Below are positions 1 to 6,139 of a DNA stretch of 7,231 nucleotides, piece after piece; within the stretch, counting starts at the first letter, position 1; every line of letters starts with the position of its first letter. The notes under the pieces were generated by a model, which made no database searches, was not told the DNA's origin, and saw only the letters and a list, made by a program, of their open reading frames with translations. The position numbers were made by a program, and so were the translations under genes. Source of the DNA: Bacillota bacterium (GTDB lineage: Bacteria; Bacillota_E; Sulfobacillia; Sulfobacillales; Sulfobacillaceae); contig JAKADW010000099.1 of the NCBI GenBank assembly GCA_021820165.1, forward strand, positions 1 to 7,231. The letters run 5' to 3'.

Positions 1-171
1 GGGGGCTTGCTTGTCTTGGACGATTTCACTCCCATTGAATTTTGGCCCGACGAATGGCAAAGGCGTCCGGATCCAGTGCGCGAGGCTTGGCTAAATCATC
101 CTCAGTTGGCCAGCACCGAAGTCCGCACATCCCTTAAGGTTTCTTCGATACTCGCACGCCGCATGGCGTGA
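1..171 (+). CDS. SAM-dependent O-methyltransferase, C-terminal end only
   Basis: The reading frame is open from the first base and stops with TGA at 169-171, giving the last 56 residues of a protein whose start lies outside the window. The segment opens with GGLLVLDDFTP, which resembles the strand and catalytic-loop region near the end of class I SAM-dependent O-methyltransferases of the YrrM/predicted O-methyltransferase type. A W-P-x-x-W stretch and DPVREAWLNHPQL follow, and then a final beta strand ending in ILARRMA. Family members methylate hydroxyls of small, often catechol-like, molecules using a divalent metal; the substrate here cannot be told. The SAM-binding motif is not in the window. 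The gene is followed by a transposase remnant on the other strand and no clear terminator is visible. The family call rests on motif recall from a short piece. Confidence 0.72.
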   Translation, partial: GGLLVLDDFTPIEFWPDEWQRRPDPVREAWLNHPQLASTEVRTSLKVSSILARRMA

Positions 172-207
172 GGTTTGGGATCCAATGCCTGACGCCACAT
201 GAAAAGG

Positions 208-223
208 GGCTCTTTTTCAAAGT
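208..223. repeat. Possible ISL3-type inverted-repeat end
   Basis: The + strand reads GGCTCTTTTTCAAAGT here, just beyond and overlapping the last codons of the - strand transposase remnant. Ends of ISL3-family elements commonly begin GG(C/G/T)TCTTT reading inward, and the orientation here is right for the end beyond the transposase stop. I could not find a matching inverted copy on the other side, between about 600 and 1260, nor an 8-bp flanking duplication. This is a weak suggestion only. Confidence 0.22.
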
Positions 224-600
224 CTAGCACGGAGGATATCCGGCTCGGTCTGCCCTGCAGGACCGCATCCCCGCCGATGGTCCATTTTGATACGGCTATC
301 AACGCCTCCCATGGGCCCATTTCTAATCTCTTGATAGATGAGGCTGTTTCTCACCCCCTCGTAGTCTCGGAAGAGCGCTGGCCATTTGGCGTTCGGTCCC
401 ATCGAGCAGTGTTGATAGTGCTCGACAAACACATCGAGCGCCGCCGCGTCGGCGGCATCAAACACCTGGTAGCAGTCACGCAAGAACAGATCTTCAATGA
501 CGTCTGGCAATGTCAAGGTCATTTGCGCGACTGGATGGCCCATTGTGAGGACTTCGCCTAAACTATTCCCGAGCGGGCACGACGCGCCTCGAGCGGCCCG
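217..600 (-). pseudogene. Degenerate ISL3-family transposase, C-terminal remnant
   Basis: Read on the - strand, the frame ending at the TGA complementary to 217-219 contains a stretch resembling the C-terminal part of ISL3-type DDE transposases. It runs from MTLTLPDVIEDLF through AADAAALDVFVEHYQH and RDYEGVRNSLIY to NGPMGGVDSRIKMDHRRGCG, then ends LRARL. In the family the last block is usually (S/T)NGxxEGxNxxIKxxKRxxYGR and carries the final catalytic glutamate. Here that position reads GGA (307-309, glycine), one base away from a GAA glutamate codon. The N-terminal zinc finger and the two aspartate blocks are not found upstream; the frame meets a stop at 733-735, and neither other - strand frame resumes a recognisable transposase. 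This is therefore a truncated, inactive copy. The assignment rests on motif pattern, and the upstream limit is approximate. ORFs on the opposite strand over this stretch are shadows. Confidence 0.6.
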
Positions 601-871
601 ACGAGTCACACACCAAGGCGGCACCGCATGGAGAGTTTTGAGCGATCTCTTCTCTTCCAAAGCCATGCTCGGTGTCTCCAACACGCAACTGCAAGAGCGG
701 CTCGGACACGAACACAGGATCAATGGAAATGACTATCCCGTATGGACCCAGTAGGGAAGTGCCTGTTGTGCGATCAGGAATCCGGGTGGGTCGTCGACGC
801 GTTGCCCGCGCTCTCCCGCCTGCGTCGAGCGATGTCTCCGACGCATGCAATCAAAGGCGCCGGGTTTCTGG

Positions 872-885
872 TACACCGGGGTGTA
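872..885. repeat. 14-bp palindrome TACACC-GG-GGTGTA
   Basis: Two perfect 6-bp inverted arms flank a GG dinucleotide. A palindrome of this size can be an operator half-site pair, but no promoter or gene start sits close by, so a role is unproven. It may be chance in GC-rich DNA. Confidence 0.35.
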
Positions 886-921
886 TGTCACAATCGGAAA
901 GAAAAGCATAATAGGCCCTGG

Positions 922-937
922 GGCCGCTTCGGCGGCC
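922..937 (+). other. Perfect 6-bp hairpin with UUCG tetraloop
   Basis: GGCCGC (922-927) pairs exactly with GCGGCC (932-937) around the loop TTCG. On the + strand this gives a C(UUCG)G tetraloop, one of the most stable RNA loops known. It is not followed by a T-run on either strand, so it does not look like an intrinsic terminator. If this stretch is transcribed, the hairpin would certainly fold, but there is no direct sign of an RNA gene around it. Confidence 0.5.
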
Positions 938-1156
938 GTAACCGCCCCGAGTCACCGATTCGGGCTATTGGCCCAACTTGGGGCTGGTCCTTTCGCCAGA
1001 GTTACCCGCCGTCGCCTCCGGGGATCGGCCCCTGTACGCGCAGACGGCAACTTCCGCCAGTCTTATGTCGAATTTCTCCTGTCGGATGCGTGGTAATGGC
1101 CGCCCCGAATAACGCGCCATCCTTTGACTTTCGCTCTTGATCTGGTTGCAATGGTC

Positions 1157-1185
1157 TAGTCATCTCCGCAATGGTAGAATACAAT
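1157..1185 (+). promoter_or_regulatory. Candidate sigma-A promoter of the gntR-hpa operon
   Basis: A -35-like TAGTCA (1157-1162, four of six matches to TTGACA) and a -10-like TACAAT (1180-1185, five of six matches to TATAAT) are separated by 17 bp. Transcription would start near 1192, leaving a leader of about 75 nt before the regulator ATG. The sequence becomes distinctly AT-rich from here to the gene, unlike the GC-rich stretch to the left. An overlapping alternative is TAGAAT at 1175-1180 preceded by TGG, an extended -10 form, but its -35 is poor. No other promoter-like site is seen between the operon genes. Confidence 0.45.
1172..1184. promoter_or_regulatory. Candidate GntR-type operator over the -10 box
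   Basis: TGGTAGAATACAA is an interrupted palindrome (T.GTA-GAA-TAC.A) with the GT...AC core typical of GntR/FCD operators, although the spacing is wider than the FadR-like consensus. It overlaps the proposed -10 box, where a bound repressor would block RNA polymerase. Further palindromes lie just downstream: CTATT/AATAG at 1194-1210, and TCGT-ACAC-ACGA at 1211-1222, which also has GT/AC character. Which of these, if any, is the true operator cannot be decided by eye. Confidence 0.33.
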
Positions 1186-1266
1186 GGTAATGGCTATTTA
1201 TTATGAATAGTCGTACACACGATTTGATACAATATTACAGTAGATTCAATCAATAGGGTGGTGACG

Positions 1267-1944
1267 ATGTCTAAGTCCGATGAGGTGTATCACTATCTCC
1301 GCGCGCAAATTGAGTGCGAGGCGGTTCCGCCGGGCTATCACTTGGTGGTGCAAAGTTTGGCACAGACCCATGGAGTGTCCGCGTTGCCGGTTCGAGAGGC
1401 CCTACGCCGTCTTCAGGCCGAAGGCATGGTCACCTATGCCAATCACGTGGGGGCCAAGGTGGCGCCAGTGGATTTTGTCCGGGACGCCCAATTGTTTGAG
1501 ACCTTAGGGGTGTTGGAGGGGTCGATTCTGTCATTAGTGGCGCCAATCATGGGACCGCAAGGGCGCCAAGAATGGCGGAGGCGAGTGCAAGAATTAGCCC
1601 GCGTGGTGGAAAACCGGGATCTCCCTTCGTTCTACACGGCTCATCAAGAGATTATTGACTCATGGCATGCTGCCTGTCCCAACCGGGTGACTGCCAGTCT
1701 GGCCGAAGAGGTTGGGATACGTCTCTATCGAGGTGCCAAAAATGTCGTGCTGTGGGCTCCCCGGACGGCTGACACGATTGTAGAGGCCCATTATCAGGCC
1801 TTACAGTCTGCCGCCGAAGGCGCGGCACCGTTTTTATTAGAGGAACAGGTTCGAAAGCTATACGGGAATTTGGCGAACGCAGTGAGAGCTGTGATGCCTA
1901 AGCCGATGACGCCCAACGACCAAAGACTGAACAAGGAGGATTAG
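1267..1944 (+). CDS. GntR/FCD-family transcriptional regulator
   Basis: A 225-residue DNA-binding regulator, normal length for the FadR/FCD subgroup of GntR proteins. Residues 1-65 form the winged helix-turn-helix: an opening helix DEVYHYLRAQI, then LAQTHGVSALPVREALRRLQAEGMV, a clear match to the family recognition-helix signature. Residues about 75-210 are all-helical, like the FCD ligand domain; H126 in FYTAHQEI and H175 in VEAHYQAL sit where metal-binding histidines usually lie. I chose ATG 1267 because GGGTGGTG lies just upstream; the in-frame GTGs at 1258 and 1261 lack a ribosome site of their own. It is the first gene of the operon, one base before the aldolase gene, so it probably controls itself and the hpa genes as a repressor released by a pathway acid. 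The ligand is unknown. Confidence 0.9.
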   Translation: MSKSDEVYHYLRAQIECEAVPPGYHLVVQSLAQTHGVSALPVREALRRLQAEGMVTYANHVGAKVAPVDFVRDAQLFETLGVLEGSILSLVAPIMGPQGRQEWRRRVQELARVVENRDLPSFYTAHQEIIDSWHAACPNRVTASLAEEVGIRLYRGAKNVVLWAPRTADTIVEAHYQALQSAAEGAAPFLLEEQVRKLYGNLANAVRAVMPKPMTPNDQRLNKED

Positions 1945-1945
1945 C

Positions 1946-2860
1946 GTGGCTTACGATATCAACCGACTGAGAGGCTCGATTGCCCCCGTAGTGACCCCGT
2001 TTGACCAAGATTTGGAGGTCGATTATGCGGCGTTAAGAGGCCTCATTGAATGGCAGATTCGAGAAGGATCCCACGGCATCTCCGTCACCGGGACCACCGG
2101 GGAACCGAGTAGTCTTCGACTGCAAGAACGCGTGGCAGTCTTCCAAACTACTATCGATACCGTAGCGGGAAGAGTCCCGGTTATGCTGGGTACTGGCAGT
2201 AATAATCTCGAGGAAACCCTAGAACTTACCCATCAAGCCCAAGCATTGGGCGCGGACGCGGCACTGGTGATCGTCCCCTATTACAATCGGCCGTCCCAAG
2301 ACGGTCTTTATCACTTTTTTTTGGAGGTGGCCAAATCCACCACGTTACCGATTGTGCTGTATAACATCCCCGGACGTACTGCAGTGAACTTGGAGCCGAT
2401 CACCATGAAACGAATTCGGCTCAAGGCCGAGAATGTGGTGGGGGTTAAGGAGGCCAATCGGGATTTTGAACAAGTGTCGATGGTGCTTTCAGTCGTAGGA
2501 CGCGATTTTCTGGTCTATTCCGGAATTGAGGCCTTGTGTTACCCGATGCTGATGTTGGGAGGAGCCGGCCACATTAGTGCGACCGCTAATCTGTTGCCAA
2601 AAGCCGTGGCTAATCTTTACAACTGGGTTCATGAAGAGAAGTACCGGGAGGCCCTCGATTTACATTTTCGCCTTTTGGCGTTGAACCAGGCCCTCTTTTG
2701 GGAAACCAATCCGGGACCCGTCAAGGCCGCCATGGGATTGATGGGTCTAATTCATCCTGCAGTCAGGCTACCTCTTACACTACCCGGTGCCGACCTCGAA
2801 CGGCGTCTATCTCAGGTGCTTACAGATTACGGACTCCTAAAAAGCCAGGAGGTGTCCTAA
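1946..2860 (+). CDS. DapA/NAL-family class I aldolase or synthase (candidate HpaI substitute)
   Basis: A 304-residue TIM-barrel lyase of the dihydrodipicolinate synthase / N-acetylneuraminate lyase family. These enzymes bind pyruvate as a Schiff base. The visible active site is complete: GTTGE at 49-53, PYYNRP with Tyr113, YNIPGRT with catalytic Tyr139 and Arg144, and the Schiff-base Lys168 in VGVKEA. NPGPVKAAM (255-263) is the usual C-terminal signature. The GTG start follows AAGGAGGA at 1933-1940, one base after the regulator stop. Within an hpa operon it could cleave the C7 hydroxy-oxo-diacid to pyruvate and succinate semialdehyde, the step done by the unrelated class II aldolase HpaI in E. 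coli; this is inference. Arg144 is the residue that holds the aspartate-semialdehyde carboxylate in true DapA, so a genuine lysine-pathway synthase remains possible. Confidence 0.88.
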   Translation: MAYDINRLRGSIAPVVTPFDQDLEVDYAALRGLIEWQIREGSHGISVTGTTGEPSSLRLQERVAVFQTTIDTVAGRVPVMLGTGSNNLEETLELTHQAQALGADAALVIVPYYNRPSQDGLYHFFLEVAKSTTLPIVLYNIPGRTAVNLEPITMKRIRLKAENVVGVKEANRDFEQVSMVLSVVGRDFLVYSGIEALCYPMLMLGGAGHISATANLLPKAVANLYNWVHEEKYREALDLHFRLLALNQALFWETNPGPVKAAMGLMGLIHPAVRLPLTLPGADLERRLSQVLTDYGLLKSQEVS

Positions 2861-3612
2861 TGCGGGTCGCGCGCTGGGGAGTTGAAGGTCAAGCGTATCA
2901 AGGGCTGGTCCAAGGAGATCGGGTGGAATTCCGCGGTGAGTCGGTTGCCGTTTCGCAGCTAAATCTTCTAGCTCCGGTAGTGCCGCGACAAATAATCGGA
3001 ATTGCGCTCAACTTTAAGGACCACGCCGAAGAACTCGGTCTGGCCGAGCCCCCGGCCCCTGCTCTCTTTGTCAAGCCACTAGGCAGTGTCATTGGCCCAG
3101 GCCACGACATCTGGTATCCCGAGGGGGCCAGCCACTGTCACTACGAGACCGAGGTGGCCGCGGTGATCGGCCGCACCTGCTCTAAAGTGACGGCAAAAGC
3201 CGCTCTAGATTATGTGAAGGGCTACACCATCGCCAACGACTTCACGTGTCGAGACTATATCACCAACATGTTTCGACCACCTCTTAAGGCTAAAGGGTTT
3301 GACACGTTTTGTCCCCTTGGGCCGTATTTGGTGACCCGAGATGAGGTGGAAGATCCGGGAGCCTTAAAGATACGCACCTGGGTGAATCAAGAACTTCGGC
3401 AAGAAGGGAGCACCGCGGATCTTATGCTATCGATTCCGGCACTGATTGCCTACCTCTCTCAATTCACGACGTTAGAAGAAAATGACGTGATTTTGACCGG
3501 GACCCCTAAAGGCATTAGCCCGGTCAAGATCGGTGATGTCATTACCTGCGAGGTAGAGGGTCTCGGGCAACTCACTAATACCGTCCGCACCATGCCTAGG
3601 ATCCCGTTATAA
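2860..3612 (+). CDS. hpaG: FAH-family isomerase/decarboxylase, HpaG-like, single domain
   Basis: A 250-residue fumarylacetoacetate hydrolase fold protein. Positions 1-35 are a short N-terminal module; the catalytic domain follows, with GIALNFKDHAEE (48-58, Asn51 and His55), FVKP (70-73), the metal ligands Glu96 and Glu98 in YETEVAAVIG, Asp127 in ANDFTCRD, Lys145 in KAKGFD, and LTGTPKGISP (212-221). In the 4-hydroxyphenylacetate route, HpaG isomerises and decarboxylates the C8 triacid. The E. coli enzyme is a fused two-domain protein of about 430 residues, whereas this is one unit, as in Gram-positive bacteria. ATG 2860 overlaps the preceding TAA as TAATG and has AGGAGGTG at 2847-2854; an open frame further upstream is only a shadow of the aldolase gene. 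Other acylpyruvate-type FAH activities, or the OHED hydratase role, cannot be excluded. Confidence 0.85.
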   Translation: MRVARWGVEGQAYQGLVQGDRVEFRGESVAVSQLNLLAPVVPRQIIGIALNFKDHAEELGLAEPPAPALFVKPLGSVIGPGHDIWYPEGASHCHYETEVAAVIGRTCSKVTAKAALDYVKGYTIANDFTCRDYITNMFRPPLKAKGFDTFCPLGPYLVTRDEVEDPGALKIRTWVNQELRQEGSTADLMLSIPALIAYLSQFTTLEENDVILTGTPKGISPVKIGDVITCEVEGLGQLTNTVRTMPRIPL

Positions 3613-3641
3613 ACCATTTGATAAAATGAGGAGGTAATTGA

Positions 3642-5141
3642 ATGCCCGCACGCACCGGACAGCAGTATCTCGAAGACATTAATCGCCAACCACGAGATTT
3701 ATGGATAAATGGTGCCCCAGTGGTGGGAAAGGTTACGGAACATCCCGCCTTCAAGAATGTATGCCACACTATGGCCAACCTCTATGATCTCCAACATCGA
3801 GCGGAGTTGGTCGATGAAATGACCTATCGGTCCCCGTCCACAGGTCAGCGGGTCGGGACGTCATTCATGCAACCCCACACCAAAGAAGATTTGCAGCGGC
3901 GCCGCCAAATGATGACGCGATGGTCGGAGTACTCGCAGGGCATGATGGGGCGGACTCCCGATTACCTGAACGCCGAATTGATGGCGATGGCTTCGGCAGC
4001 CGACTTTTTTGGCACGCGCGACGCGCGGTTCGCCGATAATGTGCGGCGTTATTACGAGTACGTCCGCGAACATGATCTGTGCACCACGCACACCCTGATA
4101 CTACCCCAAGCCAACCGGGGAGTTGGGGCTTCGCAACAAGCCGATCCGTATTTGGCGGCGCGCGTGGTCAAAAAAACGCCGGAAGGGGGCGTCATCCGTG
4201 GTGCTCGGATGCTGGCCACATTACGCGTGGCGGATGAAATTTTAGTCTTCCCCTCCACCGTCATTAAGGCCACCGAAGAAGACCGGCCCTACGCGTTTGC
4301 GTTTGCATTGCCATTATCCACCCCGGGTCTCCGCCTGATCTGCCGTGAATCCTTCGACTATGGACGCAGCCACTTTGATCATCCCTTAGGTTCTCGGTTC
4401 GAGGAAATGGATGCCGTGGTGGTGTTTCACGACGTCTTAGTGCCATGGGATCGGGTGTTCATTATGGAGGACGGGGAGTTATGTAACAAGATGTATGTCG
4501 AGACCGATGCCACGGTGCACATGACCCATCAGGTACTGGTCAAAGACACCACCAAAGCACAATTTTTGTTAGGCTTGGTAAGCCTCATGATCGATACCAT
4601 CGGGATTGAACAATTTCAACACGTTCAGGAAAAGGCCTCTGAAATCATCATCGCGCTGGAAACCATGAAGGCCTTGGTGGTGGCGTCTGAAGCGAACGCA
4701 AAACTTAATCACTATGGAGTCATGACTCCAGACTGGACTCCGCTCAATGTTGCGCGAAACACGTTTCCTCGCCTCTATCCGCGCCTGGTAGAAATTATCC
4801 AACAGCTCGGCGCGAGTGGGCTGATGGCGCTCCCCACCGAGAAGGACTTCACAAACCCGGATTTGCGGGATGATTTGGATCGCTACTACCAGGCCAAGAA
4901 CACCACGGCCATAGAACGTACTCGGCTCTTTCGCTTGGCATGGGATACGGCGGTATCAGCGTTCGGCTCGCGCCAAGTCCTGTACGAACGCTTCTTCTTT
5001 GGAGACCCGATTCGAATGGCCTCCGCGCTATATTTTAGCTACGACAAGGAACCCGCCCGACGCCAAGTCAAGGCCCTCTTGGACCAGGACGCGTTGCCTC
5101 GCGTCGAGCGCTCCGGTGAGGGAGAGGAAGGGGTGTCGTAA
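3642..5141 (+). CDS. hpaB: 4-hydroxyphenylacetate 3-monooxygenase, oxygenase component
   Basis: A 499-residue flavin-dependent aromatic hydroxylase with the acyl-CoA dehydrogenase-like fold of the HpaB/PheA/TcpA family, at usual family length. It uses FADH2 from a separate reductase and O2 to turn 4-hydroxyphenylacetate into 3,4-dihydroxyphenylacetate in the cytoplasm. Visible marks are the substrate-site block GRTPDYLN (103-110, with Arg104 and Tyr108), THTLILPQANRG (149-160, with His150), FDHPLGSRFEEMDAVVVF (245-262) with DVLVPWDRVF after it, and ERFFFGDPIRMASALY near the C-terminus (449-464). Arg104, Tyr108 and His150 appear to match the substrate contacts reported for the Thermus enzyme. 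ATG 3642 has AGGAGGT six bases upstream. The gene lies between the hpaG-like gene and the ring-cleavage gene. Related enzymes act on phenol, chlorophenols or 4-hydroxybenzoate; the HpaD next door favours hydroxyphenylacetate. Confidence 0.93.
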   Translation: MPARTGQQYLEDINRQPRDLWINGAPVVGKVTEHPAFKNVCHTMANLYDLQHRAELVDEMTYRSPSTGQRVGTSFMQPHTKEDLQRRRQMMTRWSEYSQGMMGRTPDYLNAELMAMASAADFFGTRDARFADNVRRYYEYVREHDLCTTHTLILPQANRGVGASQQADPYLAARVVKKTPEGGVIRGARMLATLRVADEILVFPSTVIKATEEDRPYAFAFALPLSTPGLRLICRESFDYGRSHFDHPLGSRFEEMDAVVVFHDVLVPWDRVFIMEDGELCNKMYVETDATVHMTHQVLVKDTTKAQFLLGLVSLMIDTIGIEQFQHVQEKASEIIIALETMKALVVASEANAKLNHYGVMTPDWTPLNVARNTFPRLYPRLVEIIQQLGASGLMALPTEKDFTNPDLRDDLDRYYQAKNTTAIERTRLFRLAWDTAVSAFGSRQVLYERFFFGDPIRMASALYFSYDKEPARRQVKALLDQDALPRVERSGEGEEGVS

Positions 5142-6124
5142 TGCTCGCAGTGAACATTACACGAACTAGCCATGTAGAATATCGGGTCACAGACCTTGAC
5201 GCTGCGCACGTTTTTTATGTCGATCGGGTCGGGTTTGTTGAAACAGCCCGCGACGCCACGCATCTTTACTTGCGTGGTCTGGAAGACCGGGTGCATCACA
5301 ATTTGGTCCTGACTTTGGCGGACCGACCCGGCTTTGACCACGTGGCCTTTCGGGTCGGCGCAGAAGGGGACCTGGATCAATTGGCGGATTGGTGCCAATC
5401 GCAAAACCTGCCTCACCACTGGAGCGACCAGCTGGAGCTAGGAGTAGGCAAGAGTCTTCGCATTATGGATCCCTTTGGCTTTCCGGTGGAATTTATTCAC
5501 GAAGTCACCGGGGTCGACTGGTATCTCCAACGCTTCGACGCCTATCACGGCGCAGAAGTGATGCGCCTGGATCACGTGAATTACGTGACCCCAAACATCG
5601 AAGAGGCCTATCACTGGTACACCGAGCATCTAGGCTTTGAGTGCTCGGAGTACACCGTTAGCCAAGAGCCTGAGGGTGAGCGCATTTGGGGGGTCTGGCT
5701 GGCGCGAAAAGGGACGTCCCACGACCTAGCCATTGCCAACGGAGTGGGGCCACGTCTCCATCACGCGAGCTTTATTGCGGCGTCCAAAGAGAGCCTGCTT
5801 CACGTGGCTGATGTCTTGGCATCGACCGGTTATCATAATAACCTGGAACGGGGTCCGGGACGCCACGGTACGACCAATGCCTTCTTCCTGTATCTAAGGG
5901 ACCCCGACGGGAACCGTATCGAGTTATTCACCGGTGACTACTTACGTGCCGATCCCGGTTTGAAACCGATTGCGTGGAACCTCGACGACCCTAGGCGCGC
6001 CACTTTTTGGGGCTCAGAGGCGCCGGCCCGGTGGTTTAATGAAACTATGGATGTATTTGGATGGGGCGAGAATACGCCGACTGCGACCACGGCCCCGTCG
6101 TTGCGGGATCGACCTCATTCCTAG
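5141..6124 (+). CDS. hpaD: Homoprotocatechuate 2,3-dioxygenase (extradiol, VOC fold)
   Basis: A 327-residue two-module vicinal-oxygen-chelate dioxygenase resembling Brevibacterium fuscum HPCD. It opens 3,4-dihydroxyphenylacetate to 5-carboxymethyl-2-hydroxymuconate semialdehyde using Fe(II) or Mn(II). In the C-terminal module the metal ligands are His145 (RLDHVNYV), His208 (RLHHASF) and Glu261 (GNRIELF). Asn147, Trp186, the acid-base His194 (SHDLAI), Arg237 and His242 (ERGPGRHG) and Tyr251 match the known active-site set by position. The N-terminal module (1-120) has histidines and a glutamate at the equivalent places (His11, His67, Glu117). The protein is roughly 35-40 residues shorter at the C-terminus than the Brevibacterium enzyme and lacks its terminal lid. 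The start overlaps the hpaB stop as TAATG, suggesting coupled translation. The upstream ribosome site is modest (GGGAGAGGAAGGGG around 5120-5133). Confidence 0.92.
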   Translation: MLAVNITRTSHVEYRVTDLDAAHVFYVDRVGFVETARDATHLYLRGLEDRVHHNLVLTLADRPGFDHVAFRVGAEGDLDQLADWCQSQNLPHHWSDQLELGVGKSLRIMDPFGFPVEFIHEVTGVDWYLQRFDAYHGAEVMRLDHVNYVTPNIEEAYHWYTEHLGFECSEYTVSQEPEGERIWGVWLARKGTSHDLAIANGVGPRLHHASFIAASKESLLHVADVLASTGYHNNLERGPGRHGTTNAFFLYLRDPDGNRIELFTGDYLRADPGLKPIAWNLDDPRRATFWGSEAPARWFNETMDVFGWGENTPTATTAPSLRDRPHS

Positions 6125-6139
6125 AGAAAGGGGACTCCT

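Larger units (their letters stand above)
601..1140. other. Gene-free stretch, about 540 bp
   Basis: Several short ORFs exist on both strands, but none carries a recognisable domain, a convincing ribosome site, or the kind of protein sequence seen in the operon to the right. Their translations are rich in Arg, Pro, Ser and Gly, as expected for chance frames in GC-rich DNA. The stretch may be scrambled remains of the insertion element whose transposase end lies at 217-600, or old intergenic DNA. The only distinct structures noticed are a 14-bp palindrome at 872-885 and a UUCG-capped hairpin at 922-937. No tRNA or rRNA sequence was recognised. Confidence 0.6.
1149..1188 (+). repeat. Three direct repeats of CAATGGT in the promoter region
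   Basis: The heptamer CAATGGT occurs exactly at 1149-1155, 1169-1175 and 1182-1188, with start-to-start spacing of 20 and 13 bp. The first two copies share a preceding G, and the third is preceded by A. The cluster covers the proposed -35/-10 region of the operon. Three exact heptamers in 40 bp next to a regulated promoter suggest a protein-binding array, perhaps for an activator or for the GntR regulator encoded just downstream. The copies are seen directly; the role is inferred. Confidence 0.5.

Noticed and set aside
102..320. 72-codon - strand frame that could be read as a frameshifted continuation of the transposase
   Set aside because: The ISL3-like motif NGPM..VDSRIK..RRG continues in the other frame down to 217, so no frameshift is needed. 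Part of this frame is also antisense to the methyltransferase end.
199..561. 120-codon + strand frame opposite the transposase remnant
   Set aside because: It is antisense to the frame that carries the ISL3-like motifs and has no recognisable domain of its own.
922..937. Hairpin as an intrinsic terminator
   Set aside because: No T-run follows on either strand.
742..1140. 132-codon + strand frame, and overlapping frames at 845-1096 (+) and 1002-1184 (-)
   Set aside because: No ribosome site, no recognisable domain, and low-complexity Arg/Pro/Ser/Gly composition; best explained as chance frames in GC-rich DNA.
1258..1266. GTG 1258 as the start of the regulator gene
   Set aside because: No ribosome site lies in front of it; GGGTGGTG is correctly placed for ATG 1267.
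2698..2859. Upstream extension of the FAH-protein frame by 54 codons
   Set aside because: It overlaps the conserved C-terminus of the aldolase gene, while ATG 2860 has a near-perfect ribosome site and the FAH domain begins there.
5039..5419. 126-codon - strand frame across the hpaB/hpaD junction
   Set aside because: It is antisense to two well-supported genes and has no recognisable motif.
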